A stretch of 64,000 nucleotides of DNA from contig NZ_JAJHUO010000012.1 in assembly GCF_020859565.1 (NCBI RefSeq), positions 23,766-87,765 of the forward strand, given 5' to 3'. Source of the DNA: Saccharothrix luteola (lineage in GTDB: Bacteria; Actinomycetota; Actinomycetes; Mycobacteriales; Pseudonocardiaceae). The notes under the pieces are model-generated. The model saw only the letters and a list, made by a program, of their open reading frames with translations. It made no database searches and was not told the DNA's origin. Positions within the stretch are counted from its first letter, which is position 1; the number at the start of each line of letters is the position of its first letter. Made by a program: the position numbers and the translations under genes. Positions 17,627 to 26,625 of the stretch are shown here, in pieces.

Positions 17627-19723
17627 TCAGGCGGTCGTGCCCGTGACCGACGTGCCGGACTTGGTGACGTAGTACGTCGCCTTGGCGCCGCTCCAGTAGT
17701 GGAACGTCAGCGTGACCCGCGAGCCGTCCGTGACCTCGGCGAAGAACTCCGGCTTCAACGTCGTGGTGTTCGCCGTGTAGTTGGGGGCGAACGTGACGTC
17801 GAACTCCTTGTACGAGGTCCAGTTGTGCGGGCCGGCGTTGCTGCCGTCGGCGTACTTGGCCTCCATCGTGGCCAGCTGGTCGCCGCGGAACTGGGTCGGG
17901 ACGGCGAATGCGCTCGTCGTCCCGGTCGAGTTCGACAGCACCGGCGCGTCGTAGGTGACCAGGTTGATCCGCCACGGCACGCCCGCCGAGAACCGGGCCG
18001 ACAGCGTCGCGTTCGTGCCGTACGCCCGCGACCCGCTCAACCGGGTGATCAACGCCGCCTTGATGGTCAGCTGGTCGCCGCTGACGGTGTAGTCCGTGCC
18101 GCGCACCAGGTCGGTGGTGCCGTGGCGCAGCCCGACGAACGACGTGCCGTTCAGGTTGAGCGTCAGCGTCTTGTCCGTGACCGCCGAGGCCTTGGCGCTG
18201 AACACCTGGTCCGACGACGCCGTGCCGGACCTGGTCGTCCAGCTCGACTTGATCTGCGCGGCCAGCTCCGGGTCGCTCCACTGGAACGACGTGCGGCCGA
18301 GGTGCTGGCCGTTGTCCCAGAGCATGGTGGTGATCTTCTTCGTGCGGGCGTAGTGGCCGAGGAACTCGAAGAACTTCAGCTTCTCGCCCTGCTGGATGGT
18401 GCCCGTGTGCCGGTCGAAGCCCAGCAGGCCGTACTCGCCCAGGATGACCGGGATGCCGCGCGCCACGAACGCGTTGGCCACGCGGTCGAACGAGTCGGTG
18501 AGGTCCTTCTGCACGGTGGCGTCGAACTTCGTGCCACCCGCGACGTTCACGCTGAACGGCCAGTAGCCGTAGAAGTGGAACGTGGCGATCAGGTTCGGGT
18601 CGTTGAGGGAGTTGAACGTGGCCACCAGCTCGTCCACCCGCGCCTGCTCCGACGACGTGTGCAGGGTCGGCAGGACGAGCAGGCGGGTGGCGTTGGTGCC
18701 GCCCGAGCCGCGCACGATCCGGTGGAACGACTTGTTGAGCTCGTCCAGCAGTTGCGCGTTCTGCGCGTCACCCGAGCTGTTGGCGAACTGCGGCTCGTTG
18801 ACGCTCTCCAGCATCAGCTTGGGCGAGGTGTCCCGGAACGCGGTCGCGATCTGCGTCCACGCCGCGTTGTAGCGGGCCAGCACGTTCGTGCGGTCCGTCG
18901 GCATGGCGTTGATCCACTGCCACGAGTCGTGGTGGATGTTGATCATGACGTAGAAGCCGTCCGCCAACGCCCAGTTCACGACCTCCTTGACGCGTGCCAA
19001 GTAGGCCGCCTCGATCGTGTAACCCGGCGCGCCACCCTGGTGCGCGCTCCACGTCACCGGGATGCGGATGCTCTTGAAGCCCTGCGCCCGGACGTTGTCC
19101 AGCAGCGCCTCGGTGATGCGCGGGTTGCCCCACGACGTCTCGTCGGCGCCGGTGGCGTCGAGCGAGTTGCCCAGGTTCCAGCCCGGCTGCATCTCCGCGA
19201 CCCGCGCCATGGCGTCGCCCACCGGCGGGGTCGTCGTGGTGGTGGTGGTGGTGGTGGTCGTCGTCGTGCTGGTGGTCGTGGTCGTGCTACCGGTGCAGGT
19301 CACGCCGTTGAGCGCGAACGACGACGGCGCCGTGTTCGAGCCCGTCCACGTGCCGTTGAAGCCGAACGCCACCGAGCCGCCGGTCGGGATGTTGGCGTTG
19401 TAGCCGACGTTGGTCGCGGTGACCTGGCTGCCCGACGACGTGACGGTGGCGTTCCACGCCTGGGTGACCGTCTGGCCGGACGGGAACGCCCACGTGAGCC
19501 GCCACCCGCCGCTGATCGGGTCGCCCAGGTTGGTGATGTCGACGTTGCCGTTGAAGCCGCCCTGCCACTGGCTCGGCACCGAGTACACGACCCGGCAGCC
19601 CGCCGCCGCCTGGGCGTCGGTCACCGCGACAACACCCACGCTCGCGAGCAACGAGGCCATTCCGGTGGCCAGCAGGCCGACCCGCCAACGGATTTTTCTC
19701 AGCTTGCCTCGCATATCGGCCAT
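17627..19723 (-). CDS. Secreted endoglucanase CBM2-GH5-CBM_X2/CBM46
   Basis: 698 residues. Signal peptide at 1-41 (ending AQAAA); family 2 carbohydrate-binding module at 42-143 with the aromatic cellulose-binding residues and paired Cys43/Cys143; a threonine linker at 145-164 coded by an ACC/ACG microsatellite; GH5 cellulase domain at about 170-495 with acid/base Glu309 (ESVNEPQF) and nucleophile Glu429 (ILGEYG); then two beta-sandwich modules (about 505-595 CBM_X2-like, 600-698 CBM46-like). This is the GH5_4 architecture known from bacterial endo-beta-1,4-glucanases that also act on xyloglucan or glucomannan. It lies downstream of the GH3 gene in the same direction, separated by a repeat-rich spacer. 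Confidence 0.95.
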   Translation of the reverse strand: MADMRGKLRKIRWRVGLLATGMASLLASVGVVAVTDAQAAAGCRVVYSVPSQWQGGFNGNVDITNLGDPISGGWRLTWAFPSGQTVTQAWNATVTSSGSQVTATNVGYNANIPTGGSVAFGFNGTWTGSNTAPSSFALNGVTCTGSTTTTTSTTTTTTTTTTTTTPPVGDAMARVAEMQPGWNLGNSLDATGADETSWGNPRITEALLDNVRAQGFKSIRIPVTWSAHQGGAPGYTIEAAYLARVKEVVNWALADGFYVMINIHHDSWQWINAMPTDRTNVLARYNAAWTQIATAFRDTSPKLMLESVNEPQFANSSGDAQNAQLLDELNKSFHRIVRGSGGTNATRLLVLPTLHTSSEQARVDELVATFNSLNDPNLIATFHFYGYWPFSVNVAGGTKFDATVQKDLTDSFDRVANAFVARGIPVILGEYGLLGFDRHTGTIQQGEKLKFFEFLGHYARTKKITTMLWDNGQHLGRTSFQWSDPELAAQIKSSWTTRSGTASSDQVFSAKASAVTDKTLTLNLNGTSFVGLRHGTTDLVRGTDYTVSGDQLTIKAALITRLSGSRAYGTNATLSARFSAGVPWRINLVTYDAPVLSNSTGTTSAFAVPTQFRGDQLATMEAKYADGSNAGPHNWTSYKEFDVTFAPNYTANTTTLKPEFFAEVTDGSRVTLTFHYWSGAKATYYVTKSGTSVTGTTA

Positions 19724-19984
19724 GACGCTCCTCGTAATCGCCTGCGGCAGCGGGAGGGGTGGGAACCGAAACGCGCGCGGGCGGTGGAGCCGGCCGCAGT
19801 GGGAATCCAGGTGCGCCGGTCACCGCCCGGCGCACCCGCACCGCCACGACCGTGGTACCGGGCGCGGCGGCGTGTTCCGGCGCTGCCTCGCCATGATGTT
19901 GACGGTAACGGATGGGTGACGCAAGGGTTTCGACGGGAATCGACTCCGGCGGCATCCCCGACCAATTCGAAATCGCCGCCGGAA

Positions 19985-20034
19985 GTCGAAAACATTCGAC
20001 GCGGCATCGTCCGCCGTTCGACGAATCCGTCGAA
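19985..20034. promoter_or_regulatory. TTCGA-rich inverted repeats in GH3-GH5 spacer
   Basis: The 343-base spacer 19724-20066 is less GC-rich than its surroundings and carries two perfect inverted repeats: GTCGAA-aaca-TTCGAC (19985-20000) and TTCGACG-aatc-CGTCGAA (20017-20034), plus further TTCGA words at 19972 and 20040. They could form the GH3 terminator, a regulator-binding array for the GH5 gene, or both. No other gene is visible in the spacer. Confidence 0.5.
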
Positions 20035-20066
20035 TGAATTCGACATCGGACCCGCGCGACCCGGCC

Positions 20067-23000
20067 TCAGCGCCGGGGCAGGACCCACGTTTGCGCGGCG
20101 GTGCCGTTGCAGTCCCAGATCTGCACCCGGGTGAAGTCGGCCGACATCCCGTCGCGCGCGTCCAGGCACCGGTCGGACAGCGCGTTCACCAGCGCGCCGC
20201 CCGGAGTCGCGCGCCACCGCTGCGCCCCCGTGCCGTTGCAGTCCCACAGCTGCACCGGCGTGCCGGCGTGCGGCACCCCGTTGGCCACGTCGAGGCACTT
20301 GCCCAACGCGCGCACCGACCCGTCCGCGTCGAGCTTCCAGTCCTGCGCGCCCGTGCCGTTGCACCGGAACAGCCAGACCACCGTCCCGCTCACCGTGCTG
20401 CCGCCGTCCACGTCGACGCACTGGCCGGCGATGCCGGTCACCCGGTCGGCCGGCCGCGGCGGCTGCCAGGTCTGCGCCGCGCCGCCCGTGCACGGCGCGA
20501 GCCGCAGCGCGCCGGTGGACGAGTCGAGGCACCGGCCACCGGACTCGAGCGGACCACCGTCCGCCACCGCCCAGCGCTGACCGGCGCAGTCGGCCAGCAC
20601 GACGGCGTCACCGGCGGGCGCCAGGCACCGACCCATCGCCTTCACCGCGCCCTCCGGCGTCACGGTCCACCGCTGCGCGGCCGTGCCGTTGCACGCCCAC
20701 AGCTGCACGGGCGTGCCGGGTGCGTCGTTCGCGTCGGCCACGTCGAGGCACGACCCCGCGTTGACCACCTGGCCGGTGGCGCCCTCGGGGATCCGCTCCG
20801 CCTGCCTGGTCACGGTCCCGGTGAGCCGCAGGTCCCGGGACGACGCGCCCACCGTGACCGCGAACGTTCCCGGCGGCACCCGGAACGACCGCCCGGCCTC
20901 GTCCCAGATCGCGAAGGCGCGCCGGTCGAGCTCGACCGACACCCTGGTGGTGGCGCCGGCGGCCGGCGCGACCTTGGCGAACCCGCGCAACTGCCGCGGC
21001 GGCTCACCGGCCGCGTCCGGGTAACCCACGTACACCTGCGGCACCGCCGAACCCGCCCGTCCACCCGTGTTGGTCACGTCGAACGACACCGAGACCCCCT
21101 GCCCCGCGGCCGGCGCCACGGCCAGGTTCGCGTAGCGGAACGTCGTGTAGGACAGGCCGTGCCCGAACGGGAACAGCGGCGTCGTCCCGGTGGCGTCGTA
21201 CCACCGGTAGCCGACCCGGAGCCGTTCCGCGTAGTGCACGACACCACCCTCACCGGGGTACTGCGCGGGTGAGGCGATCGGGGTCGCGTCGAGACCGGTC
21301 GGGAACGTCACCGGCAGCCGCCCGCCGGGCTCCGCCGCGCCGAACAGCACGTCCGCCACCGCGTGCCCGCCCTGCTCGCCGGGGTACCAGGCCTGCAGCA
21401 CGGTGTGCGCGGCCGGCAGCCACGGCATGGTCACCGGCCCACCGGTCTCCAGCACCACCACGGTGTTCGCGTTGGCCGCCGTGATCGCCGAGACCAGCGC
21501 GTCCTGGTTGCCGGGCAGGTCGATCGACGGCCGGTCGGCGCCCTCGGTGCTGTCGTCGCCGACCACCACCACGGCGCCGTCGGCGGCCCGTGCCGCCTCG
21601 ACCGCCCGGCGCAGCTCCGGATCGGCTTCGGCCGGCGTGTACCAGCCGAAGCGCAGCCCGGCGTCACCCGCCGCCTCGTAGTACTCGACCCGGACCTGGT
21701 GCCGGGCGCCCGCCCGCAGCGGGATCCTGGTCGACCTGGTCCGCGTGGCGTGATCGCCCCAGTTGTCCACGACGAGGGCGCCGTCGAGGTAGAGCCTGCT
21801 GCCGTCGTCGCTGGTGACGGCGAGGTCGTAGGCGCCGGTCGCGGGCACGGCGAGGGTCGCGGTGAAGCGGGCCGACCAGTTGTCGGCGGGCACGGTCGGC
21901 GCGGGCGACCCGCCCGCCCAGTCGAAGTCGATCGATGCGGGCGCGGTGGACGCCACCGGCGTGCCGGCGAGGTCGCGGTTGGCGTAGTAGTCGGCGCGCA
22001 GGCCCGACAACGACTCCGGCGGCACGGCGAACGGCGACGGGCGCGACCCCGGCGTGTACGTCAGGCCCGCGCCCACCCGTGCGCGCAGACCGTCCAGCGG
22101 TGTCACGGTGTGCTCCGGGTACGGCGTCACGTGCGAGCTGCCCTTGCCGCCGGTGTGCGCGAAACCCGCGTACCACCCGGACACGGCGACGGTCCCGGCC
22201 GCGGCGGTCAACGGCAGCAGCGAGCGGTCGTTGCGCAGCAGCACCATGCCCGCCGCGGCCTGCCTGCGCGCGACCGCCGCGTGCGCGGCAGGGTCTACCA
22301 CCGGGCGCGGGTCGCCGTCGAGCAGACCGGTGCGCATCATCAGCCGCAGCACCCGCCGCACGTTGTCCTCGAACGCCGGGCGCGCCAAGGCGCCGGAGCG
22401 CACGGCATCGGCGAGGCCCGCGTAGTGCGTCGAGCCGCCGAACTCCTGGTCCAGCCCCGCCAACGCCGACGTCACCCCGGAGTGCGTGGCCGGGTAGTCC
22501 GAGCCGACCGCGCCGTCGAAGCCCCAGCGGTCGCGCATCACGTCGTTGAGCAGTGGGAAGCTCTCGCACGCCCACGATCCGTTGACCCGGTTGTAGGCGC
22601 ACATCGCCGACCACGCTCCACCCTGCCGCACGGCCGTCTCGAACGCCGGCAGGTAGACCTCCCGCAGCGTCCGGTCGTCCACATTGGACGACAGCCAGAG
22701 CCTGCCCTCCTCCTGGTTGTTCGCCGCGACGTGCTTGACCTGGGCGGCGACCCGCTGCCCCTGCACGCCGGCGACGTAGCTCGCGGCCAGTTGCCCCGCC
22801 AGGTGCGGGTCCTCGCCGTAGGTCTCGAAGTTCCGCCCGGCCTGCGGCACCCGGACGATGTTGACCATCGGCGAGTACAGCACCTGGTAGCCGCGCGCCT
22901 TGACCTCGCGGCCGACCAGCCCGCCCGCCTCCGCGGCCACCGCGCGGTCGAACGTGGCGGCCAGCGACACCGGCGCGGGCATCGCGGTGGCGGGCAGGCC

Positions 23001-23294
23001 GTCGCGGACGCCGGCCGGGCCGTCGGTGAGCCGCAGCGGCGGGATCCCCAGCCGCGCCACGCCGGGCACGTAACCGACCGCGTGCTCACCGGCGGGCGTC
23101 GTCACCCCGAGGAGCAGCCGCGCCTGCTCGTCCAGCGTCAGTTGCGAGAGCAGGATGGTCACCCGCTGCTCCAGCGGAACGGCCGCGTCACGCCACGCGG
23201 GCTGCCGCTCGGCAGCCGTGCTCGCGGTGCTCGCCATGACCAGGATCAGCACTGCCGTGACGCGAACCGCGGTCCGGCGTTCCTTCCACCGCAT
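20067..23294 (-). CDS. Secreted GH3 glycosidase with PA14 insert and two ricin-type lectin domains
   Basis: About 1075 residues from MRWKERRTAV, followed by a signal peptide (VLILVMASTASTAA). The GH3 N-terminal barrel spans about 45-300 with RNFETYGEDPHLAG, KHVAANNQE and nucleophile Asp266 in VGSDY, where many relatives have SDW. The second GH3 domain is split by a PA14 domain (about 428-560). A fibronectin-III-like domain (about 715-800) and two beta-trefoil ricin B lectins (about 810-940 and 945-1075), with repeated QxW motifs (AAQRW, AAQTW, GAQDW, GAQRW), complete it. It likely releases beta-linked glucose or xylose from oligosaccharides while bound to plant or fungal glycans. Alternative upstream starts up to 23441 lack a signal-peptide-proximal fit. 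Confidence 0.93.
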   Translation of the reverse strand: MRWKERRTAVRVTAVLILVMASTASTAAERQPAWRDAAVPLEQRVTILLSQLTLDEQARLLLGVTTPAGEHAVGYVPGVARLGIPPLRLTDGPAGVRDGLPATAMPAPVSLAATFDRAVAAEAGGLVGREVKARGYQVLYSPMVNIVRVPQAGRNFETYGEDPHLAGQLAASYVAGVQGQRVAAQVKHVAANNQEEGRLWLSSNVDDRTLREVYLPAFETAVRQGGAWSAMCAYNRVNGSWACESFPLLNDVMRDRWGFDGAVGSDYPATHSGVTSALAGLDQEFGGSTHYAGLADAVRSGALARPAFEDNVRRVLRLMMRTGLLDGDPRPVVDPAAHAAVARRQAAAGMVLLRNDRSLLPLTAAAGTVAVSGWYAGFAHTGGKGSSHVTPYPEHTVTPLDGLRARVGAGLTYTPGSRPSPFAVPPESLSGLRADYYANRDLAGTPVASTAPASIDFDWAGGSPAPTVPADNWSARFTATLAVPATGAYDLAVTSDDGSRLYLDGALVVDNWGDHATRTRSTRIPLRAGARHQVRVEYYEAAGDAGLRFGWYTPAEADPELRRAVEAARAADGAVVVVGDDSTEGADRPSIDLPGNQDALVSAITAANANTVVVLETGGPVTMPWLPAAHTVLQAWYPGEQGGHAVADVLFGAAEPGGRLPVTFPTGLDATPIASPAQYPGEGGVVHYAERLRVGYRWYDATGTTPLFPFGHGLSYTTFRYANLAVAPAAGQGVSVSFDVTNTGGRAGSAVPQVYVGYPDAAGEPPRQLRGFAKVAPAAGATTRVSVELDRRAFAIWDEAGRSFRVPPGTFAVTVGASSRDLRLTGTVTRQAERIPEGATGQVVNAGSCLDVADANDAPGTPVQLWACNGTAAQRWTVTPEGAVKAMGRCLAPAGDAVVLADCAGQRWAVADGGPLESGGRCLDSSTGALRLAPCTGGAAQTWQPPRPADRVTGIAGQCVDVDGGSTVSGTVVWLFRCNGTGAQDWKLDADGSVRALGKCLDVANGVPHAGTPVQLWDCNGTGAQRWRATPGGALVNALSDRCLDARDGMSADFTRVQIWDCNGTAAQTWVLPRR

Positions 23295-23440
23295 GACGCC
23301 CCCTCGCGCCGATGCGAACCGCGTCGGCGCATGCCCGCTGCTGCCGACGCGCCCCGCAACCACGGTAGAGCAAGGGATTCCTAACACCGACCGCCATTCG
23401 AACGACATCCTGCAGTGGGACGAGCGAAGGGAAGTGGGCA

Positions 23441-24706
23441 ATGGTCAGGGTGTTGAACGTGGTGGCGCACCACGACGACGACTTGCTGTTCTTGAGCCCC
23501 GATCTGGTGAACGACCTCCGTGACGGGGCGGTGGTGCGCACGGTATTCCTCGTGGCGTCGGACTACCACACGTACCCGACGTACATGGAGCAACGGGAAC
23601 TCGGCGTCCGGGAGGCCTATGCGCACGCCGCGGGCATGACCGGCACGCCGTGGAGGTCGTACGCGTACTCGTGCGCGAACCTCTCGGCGACGCTCTGGAC
23701 GTTGGGCACGCGCGTCTCGATCCTGGAGAACCGCTTGCCGGACAACGCCACCGCGCCGCCGAACCGGCTGTGGCAGCTGTACGCGCGCGACCAGTCGCTG
23801 ACCGGCCGACCGCTCGACCACGCGCCCGCCCAGACCACCGGGCGTGCCCGGCTGATCGCCTACCTGCGCGCGGTGATCGCGGACTTCGCGCCGGACGTCG
23901 TCCGCACCACCGACCCGACCGCCGACCTCCACGGTCAGCACACGGCCGGTCGGCCGCTGGAGGACTTCTCCTTCCACCGCGACCACGTCGCGACCGCGCG
24001 GCTCGTGCGGACCGCGTTGCTGGACGTGCCCCCGAACCCCGAGGTCGTCTACTACCGCGACTACACGATCCGCGACGAGCCGGCCAACCTGAACGCGGCC
24101 GACGCGGCGTTCAAGCGGGCCGTGTTCCGGACCTACGCCGTGCGCGACGTCGACATCTGCCCTAACGGGGCGGTGGACTGCCCACCGGTGGGCGGGTTCT
24201 ACGACGGTTTGCTGAGCCGTCGGTACGTGGCCGGTCCGGCGTGGGTCGGCGACCTCGTCGTGCCGCTGCCGGCGGCGGAGCACGGTCTCGTGATGGGCAC
24301 GCACCACACCGTGCGCAACCGCGCCACCGGGCTGGAACTGGCCGTGACGGACGCTTCGACGGCCGACCTGGCGCCGATCATCGGCTGGCCGCGCACGGGG
24401 ACGCCGAACCAGCGGTGGCGGTTCGAGGCCAACCCGCAGGGGTGGGAGCTGGTCGCGAGCCACAGCGGCAAGGCGATCGACCTGCCCGAGTCGAGCCTGG
24501 CGCCCGGCGTGCAGGCGATCCAGTTCCAGCGGCTCGGCGGCGTCAACCAGACGGTGCGCGTGCGCGGCAACCCGACCGCGGGCTACCGGCTGGTGTTCGC
24601 GCATTCCGGGCTGGCGCTGTCCGTTGCCGGCAACGCGGGCGCACCGGTCGTGCAACGCCCGGTCGCCTCGTCGGCCGATCAGCTGTGGGACATCGACCCG
24701 GCCTGA
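23441..24706 (+). CDS. PIG-L family deacetylase with C-terminal lectin domain
   Basis: 421 residues. Zinc site motif AHHDDD at residues 9-14 and a later HRDH (FSFHRDHVATARL) are the PIG-L/LmbE signature; this family removes N-acetyl groups from N-acetylglucosaminyl compounds (for instance in mycothiol and glycopeptide pathways). Residues about 285-420 form a ricin-type beta-trefoil (ATGLELAVTD, NQRWRFEANPQGWELVASHSGKAIDLP, DQLWDIDP). No signal peptide is present although a lectin tail suggests action on polymeric glycans. The gene is divergent from the lectin-bearing GH3 gene with a 146-base shared promoter region, and its end overlaps the convergent gene by 28 bases. Confidence 0.9.
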   Translation: MVRVLNVVAHHDDDLLFLSPDLVNDLRDGAVVRTVFLVASDYHTYPTYMEQRELGVREAYAHAAGMTGTPWRSYAYSCANLSATLWTLGTRVSILENRLPDNATAPPNRLWQLYARDQSLTGRPLDHAPAQTTGRARLIAYLRAVIADFAPDVVRTTDPTADLHGQHTAGRPLEDFSFHRDHVATARLVRTALLDVPPNPEVVYYRDYTIRDEPANLNAADAAFKRAVFRTYAVRDVDICPNGAVDCPPVGGFYDGLLSRRYVAGPAWVGDLVVPLPAAEHGLVMGTHHTVRNRATGLELAVTDASTADLAPIIGWPRTGTPNQRWRFEANPQGWELVASHSGKAIDLPESSLAPGVQAIQFQRLGGVNQTVRVRGNPTAGYRLVFAHSGLALSVAGNAGAPVVQRPVASSADQLWDIDPA

Positions 24707-25203
24707 GCAGGCGACCGTGCACCAGGGCCGTCGGCGGTGAAGACGAACTTGTAGCCGACGTCCGGCGAACCGCTCCGCGTCACCTTGCCCTCGCCGCGCG
24801 CGTTGGCGTAGACGCCGGTGCCGCCCGTGACGGCCACGGACGTGTCCTCGAAACCCGCCGCGATCGACTTGTACTTCCGCAGGCCGGAGAGGTGCAGCTC
24901 GCCGTCGGGCAGGCGGAAGACGGACGTGCAGTGCGCGGTCACCTCGGGCGGTGCCGCCGTCGACACCGCGATCGCGGCGCAGTGCGAATAACCCTCCCCG
25001 ATCCGCGTGACGCCGTCGGCTTGGCGCAGTTCGCCGCCGGTGACGAACCCGAGCCCGACCGTGGGCGCGGCCGGCGCCGACATGAGCGTCCGTTTCGTCA
25101 CCACTTCCAACGTCGCCTCGCGGGTCGTTTCCCCGGTGCGGACCTGGTCGGTGGCGAGCAGGCCACCTGCGAGCGCGAGGACCAGCCAAGGGTTGACCTG
25201 CAC
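24679..25203 (-). CDS. Secreted small beta-barrel protein (allene oxide cyclase/dirigent-like)
   Basis: 174 residues. The GTG at 25203 follows GGAGG by seven bases. A short N-terminal hydrophobic segment (NPWLVLALAGGLLATDQV) acts as signal or anchor. The rest is strand-rich, with paired cysteines (SHCAAIAV, AHCTSVFRLP) and the phrase VAVTGGTGVYANARGEGKVT, which is characteristic of the allene oxide cyclase barrel-like/dirigent superfamily. In bacteria its role is unknown. The stop overlaps the end of the PIG-L gene. Confidence 0.7.
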   Translation of the reverse strand: MQVNPWLVLALAGGLLATDQVRTGETTREATLEVVTKRTLMSAPAAPTVGLGFVTGGELRQADGVTRIGEGYSHCAAIAVSTAAPPEVTAHCTSVFRLPDGELHLSGLRKYKSIAAGFEDTSVAVTGGTGVYANARGEGKVTRSGSPDVGYKFVFTADGPGARSPAQAGSMSHS

Positions 25204-25350
25204 GACGACACCTCCGGGTTGCGTGGTGACACACCGTTCTGCCGGAAGGTAGTTCGGCAAGGGCGGCCGTGGTCAGGTCAACTCCACGTTCGGTTGATAA
25301 ATGGGCACCTACGTGTGACATTGCCCCACTCGACCGTGGGTTTTGATCAC

Positions 25351-25382
25351 GAATGTGAAGCGGGTCATGAATGTGAACATTC
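25351..25382. promoter_or_regulatory. Repeated GAATGTGAA operator candidate
   Basis: Upstream of the SDR gene, GAATGTGAA occurs at 25351 and again at 25369 (18 bases apart), and the second copy is part of the inverted repeat GAATGT-ga-ACATTC (25369-25382). A further inverted repeat TTCTCGGC / GCCGAGAA follows immediately. The arrangement looks like a regulator site for the SDR gene at 25445; the regulator is not identifiable. Confidence 0.4.
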
Positions 25383-25444
25383 TCGGCAATCATTGCGCCG
25401 AGAAGCGGATCGACCCCGGTGAATCCCGCTGATAGGAACCAGGC

Positions 25445-26164
25445 ATGACGAGAACAGCGGTCGTGACCGGTGGCGGGACGGGTATCGGCAAGGCAGTGGC
25501 CGCCGAATTGGTCAAGCGGGGCCTGGACGTCGTGGTCACCGGGAGGCGTGAGGACGTCCTGACCGCCACCGCGGCCGAGATCGGCGCACGGGCCGTCGTG
25601 TTCGACGCCGCCGACCCCGAGCAGGTGCGGGCAGCGTTGGCCGAACTGCCCGAACAGGTGAACGTCCTGGTGAACAACGCGGGCGGCAACATGGCCCGCC
25701 GCCGTCCCGCGCCCGAGGGGTTGGCGGACGTGCGCGAGCTCTGGTTGGCGAACTTCGAGTCGAACGTGCTGAGCGCCGTCCTGGTGACGACCGCCCTGGA
25801 GCCACGCCTGGCCGACGACGCCAGGGTGGTCACCATCGGCTCCATCGCCGCCCGGCGGGGTTCGGGCAGCTACGGCGCGGCGAAGGCGGCAATCGAAGCG
25901 TGGACCGCCGACCTGGCCTTCGCGCTGGGCGGGCGGGGGATCACGGTCAACGTCGTGGCACCCGGCGTCACCGAGGAGACCGAGTTCTTCGGCGGCACAC
26001 TGTCCGAGGAGCGGCGCAAGAAGCTGGTCGGCAATCCAGCCAACGGCCGCACCGGCACACCGGCCGACGTAGCCGCCACGGTGACCTTCCTGACCTCACC
26101 GGAAGCCGGCCACCTGACCGGTCAGGTCATCGGCGTCAACGGCGGCGCCGCCCTCGGCCGCTAA
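25445..26164 (+). CDS. Short-chain dehydrogenase/reductase
   Basis: 239 residues, classical SDR. The NAD(P)-binding glycine motif is VTGGGTGIGKA (residues 8-18), NNAG occurs in VLVNNAGGNMAR, and the catalytic Ser-Tyr-Lys are in IGSIAARRGSGSYGAAKAA (SYGAAK). The C-terminus GHLTGQVIGVNGG is usual for the 3-oxoacyl-ACP reductase-like branch. Arg29-Arg30 after the second strand (VTGRRED) favour NADP. The substrate is unknown. It is alone in its transcript, with candidate operator repeats upstream. Confidence 0.93.
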   Translation: MTRTAVVTGGGTGIGKAVAAELVKRGLDVVVTGRREDVLTATAAEIGARAVVFDAADPEQVRAALAELPEQVNVLVNNAGGNMARRRPAPEGLADVRELWLANFESNVLSAVLVTTALEPRLADDARVVTIGSIAARRGSGSYGAAKAAIEAWTADLAFALGGRGITVNVVAPGVTEETEFFGGTLSEERRKKLVGNPANGRTGTPADVAATVTFLTSPEAGHLTGQVIGVNGGAALGR

Positions 26165-26625
26165 CCACCACACCACCCCCACCGCGCCGCTCCACACCCG
26201 CGCCGCTCCACACCCGCTCCACACCCACCCCGAGCTGTGCCGCGCGACAGCCCGCAAGCACGCCCGCCCGCTCACCGCCGCCCGTCCGACAATCTCGCCC
26301 CGACGTCCCACCCGCCCAACCACCCGCATGGCAGCCCACCGACCCCGCCACACCTCCAACCGACCCCACGACAGTCCAACCGACCCCTCGCTGCCCGACC
26401 GACCCATCGCTGCCCTGACCGACCCGCCGAGCCGACCGAACCGCACCGGCCCACCCGTGGTCGCCGCCGGGCCGGCCGTTTTATCCGGCTAACGTGAGAC
26501 ATGCGATTTGGGTTGTCACAGGTTGCACTCTTCGCCCAGTCGAGTGATCCGCAACCCCGACCCACCAGCACCCCAACGGACCCGCTACCACCCCACCGCA
26601 ACCCCACCTGACCTACCGTGTGCTC
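26165..26625. other. C/A-rich noncoding spacer
   Basis: A 461-base gap. From 26165 to about 26450 the plus strand is very poor in G and T and built from short words such as CACACCC, CCACACC and ACCGACCC. No frame in it has protein-like sequence. From about 26470 composition becomes normal (a small GCCGG/CCGGC hairpin around TTTTAT), and the last 130 bases presumably hold the promoter of the next gene. A similar ACCGACCC-rich stretch occurs at 45500-45580. Confidence 0.7.

Noticed and set aside
23155..23523. 122-codon plus-strand frame over the GH3 start
   Set aside because: It lies antisense to the GH3 signal peptide and overlaps the PIG-L start in another frame with no family-like sequence.
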